6,567 bases of DNA from assembly GCA_009885905.1 (NCBI GenBank), contig VFJU01000419.1, positions 1 through 6,567 on the forward strand, read 5' to 3'. Shown piece by piece: positions 5,182 to 6,567 of this stretch; positions within the stretch are counted from its first letter, which is position 1, and each line of letters opens with the position of its first letter. The notes under the pieces are model-generated. The model did no database searches. It was not told the origin of the DNA and worked only from the letters and a program-made list of their open reading frames with translations. Source of the DNA: Verrucomicrobiota bacterium. Its GTDB lineage: Bacteria > Verrucomicrobiota > Verrucomicrobiia > Verrucomicrobiales > Akkermansiaceae. The position numbers and the translations under genes are program-made.

Positions 5182-5880
5182 ATGAAAAACCTTAGACTCC
5201 TTCTACTCGCTCTCGTCTACTTGGTTTTCTGGGCCAACTCCGCTCAAGCCCATTACGATCCGAATATGGGGCGATGGTTGAATAGGGATCCGATTGCGGA
5301 AAACGGAGGGCTGAATTTGTATGGGTTTGTCGGAAACAATGGAATAAATCATATCGACATCCTCGGGCAATCATTAGACGAATTTAACTGGGTAGGCCCT
5401 GTTAAAGAGGTAAAAGGCGGCGGAGGAAGTGCTGACGCTACATGGGATGTCACGGTAAGTTGGAAGGGTGGATTCAATCCCAGAAATTTTATTGAGGTTA
5501 AAGGTAGTTTAAAAGTTGATGTCGTATTTGATCCAACCGACCCACGTGAAGCGTTGGCTCACGAAATGATCCATGTTGATAAGTGGAAGGAACATTGGGA
5601 TTATTTAAGAGGTGAAATCAACTGGCTTGAACGCAACTGGTGTAGTCCATGCGACGAACTAGCAGTTGCCTTCGGTAATGCGTCTTCAAGCTATTGGAAA
5701 TCTCAAGCGTCAGTTCAGCAGGAAGAATTTGATAGCGCCGAATATCCGAAACTTGGAGTTTCTGCCGAAGACCTCTCCAAACAAGAAAGGGAACGCCAGG
5801 CCGAAATTTCCAAAAGGGATGCCGCGAAACAAGCATACGAACAAGCCAAGTCAAAATTCAAATTCGCTGGCTGCTTTTAA
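5182..5880 (+). CDS. Secreted mini-RHS protein with C-terminal HExxH (zinc-protease-like) domain, putative toxin
   Basis: The protein has 232 residues from ATG 5182. A clear signal peptide covers 1-23, ending AQA before H24. It is followed at once by the final RHS core motif (YDPNMGRWLNRDPIAENGGL, then NLYGFVGNNGINHIDILG) at 25-62. The thousand or more residues that normally precede this motif in RHS proteins are absent. The remainder is the variable part. HEMIH at 127-131 fits a zinc-metalloprotease site with E128 as catalytic base, and E159 within CSPCDELAVAF (154-164) is a candidate third zinc ligand. The C-terminal 190-226 is charged and probably coiled coil. By analogy with polymorphic toxins, the tail could be a peptidase effector exported to the envelope; this is inference. 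The gene is AT-richer than the helicase and is followed 8 bp later by a membrane-anchored protein. Confidence 0.82.
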   Translation: MKNLRLLLLALVYLVFWANSAQAHYDPNMGRWLNRDPIAENGGLNLYGFVGNNGINHIDILGQSLDEFNWVGPVKEVKGGGGSADATWDVTVSWKGGFNPRNFIEVKGSLKVDVVFDPTDPREALAHEMIHVDKWKEHWDYLRGEINWLERNWCSPCDELAVAFGNASSSYWKSQASVQQEEFDSAEYPKLGVSAEDLSKQERERQAEISKRDAAKQAYEQAKSKFKFAGCF

Positions 5881-5888
5881 AAATAGGC

Positions 5889-6215
5889 ATGAAAAAATGT
5901 TACTTATTCGGTTTGGCTTCAGGCGTTCTAATTACTTCATTTGCACTGTATTTTGCATTCATTCATTATTATGTTTTTAATGGTCCTAATGAGGCTTGGG
6001 TTCGCTTCGATGGTCAGAAAGAAAGCTTTCGAATAGAGCAGTTTTCAGAAGTGAATGATTTCTTGGGGAATTCACCTGGTGGCAGGAATGCTTTTATTTA
6101 CCCAACTTCTGGCTCATCTTATTCTATAGTCTATCTACCGAGAAAAAATAGACATCTGGATCAAATTGAACGGGACGAAATCTCAAGAATCATTAGAGAA
6201 AAGATGAGATACTGA
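5889..6215 (+). CDS. Small membrane-anchored protein, candidate immunity partner of the RHS protein
   Basis: The protein has 108 residues from ATG 5889, 8 bp after the RHS gene's stop, so the two are probably co-transcribed. Residues 1-4 are MKKC, and a hydrophobic segment at about 5-30 (LFGLASGVLITSFALYFAF) forms a signal anchor, leaving about 75 residues outside the cytoplasmic membrane. The C-terminus is rich in charged residues (RKNRHLDQIERDEISRIIRE). I recognise no family. Position, size and predicted location fit an immunity protein protecting the periplasm from the upstream HExxH protein, but no residue-level evidence shows this. The low GC matches its upstream neighbour and suggests that the two were acquired together. 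Confidence 0.7.
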   Translation: MKKCYLFGLASGVLITSFALYFAFIHYYVFNGPNEAWVRFDGQKESFRIEQFSEVNDFLGNSPGGRNAFIYPTSGSSYSIVYLPRKNRHLDQIERDEISRIIREKMRY

Positions 6216-6250
6216 GAATTTGAAGAACGTCCCATTTCAATTTCTAGACG

Positions 6251-6567
6251 ATGTCGAAATACAAAGAGCAACGACTCCAGCAGATCGAAGGAGAGCGTCT
6301 GCAACGTGCGAAACGTCGCCGTTGGTTGGCGGTTATTGCTACGGTGGTGTTTTTTTCGGCTGGTGCGGCGATTTCGCACCGTAACGCGAACGCCCCAAAG
6401 GCGAATGCCATTTCTTCCAAAGCATCGACAGATGAAAAGTGGTCTCTTGCCGCCCTGTTCGCGCTCAAGCCCCACCAAATCGAGGAATTGGACATCGGAC
6501 TCACCAATCTACTCTGCGCGGAGGGGCTTCGTGGGTCGGAGAATCTGGATTTGGACAAATCGCTCGA
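6251..6567 (+). CDS. Membrane-anchored protein, N-terminal 105 residues only (runs off right edge)
   Basis: The frame opens at ATG 6251, 35 bp after the previous stop, and has no stop before the window ends. Residues 1-24 are strongly charged (MSKYKEQRLQQIEGERLQRA, then KRRR). A single hydrophobic segment at 25-42 (WLAVIATVVFFSAGAAIS) suggests a type II membrane anchor with the rest outside. An alanine- and serine-rich linker at 46-60 follows, then what looks like the start of a folded domain: LKPHQIEELDIGLTNLLCAE, then GLRGSENLDLD. This stretch reminds me of the opening of uncharacterised, possibly transglutaminase-like, proteins in planctomycetes and verrucomicrobia, but that is memory only. 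The GC content is higher than in the two preceding genes, so it may be resident rather than part of the same acquired unit. Confidence 0.75.
   Translation, partial: MSKYKEQRLQQIEGERLQRAKRRRWLAVIATVVFFSAGAAISHRNANAPKANAISSKASTDEKWSLAALFALKPHQIEELDIGLTNLLCAEGLRGSENLDLDKSL

Overview
The window looks like chromosomal DNA from a Verrucomicrobiota-type bacterium (inference). The pointers are a Ski2-like helicase with a DUF3516-type C-terminus, a very short RHS-core protein carrying its own signal peptide, weak or absent Shine-Dalgarno sites, and families of short 'CGCGAAG/CGCAAAG' interspersed repeats. No tRNA, rRNA, CRISPR array, transposase or integrase is visible.

Layout, left to right. Positions 1-82 hold the edge of a gene, possibly a minus-strand secreted protein running off the window. 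Positions 83-267 are gene-free apart from a perfect 38-bp palindrome (144-181). Positions 268-1412 form a block bounded by two fragments of the helicase 3' end (A at 268-329, B at 1223-1412). Inside it is a minus-strand pair: a small partner protein and a MNT/DUF6036-like nucleotidyltransferase, whose reading frames overlap by 62 bp. Next, on the plus strand, a truncated antitoxin-like N-terminus is fused in frame to a GxxExxY (PD-(D/E)XK-like) domain (1432-2094). Three tandem copies of a 136-bp palindrome-plus-spacer unit follow (2101-2472). The large minus-strand helicase then occupies 2481-5040. It is complete except for one apparent extra base near 4706, which breaks the frame between the Walker A region and the DEFH box.

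Beyond a 141-bp divergent intergenic region with a solitary repeat arm, a more AT-rich plus-strand set follows. It contains a secreted mini-RHS protein with a HEMIH zinc-protease-like motif (5182-5880) and a membrane-anchored 108-aa protein 8 bp downstream, which could be its immunity partner (5889-6215). A third, membrane-anchored protein runs off the right edge (6251-6567).

The most interesting structure is the left half. Three pieces of the helicase 3' end alternate with accessory cargo, and the GxxExxY gene is bordered on both sides by parts of the same repeat that then repeats three times. This suggests repeated insertion or displacement at the helicase 3' end, plus a repeat family travelling with, or derived from, a GxxExxY gene. 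Both mechanisms are inference; the sequence relationships themselves are visible by direct comparison.
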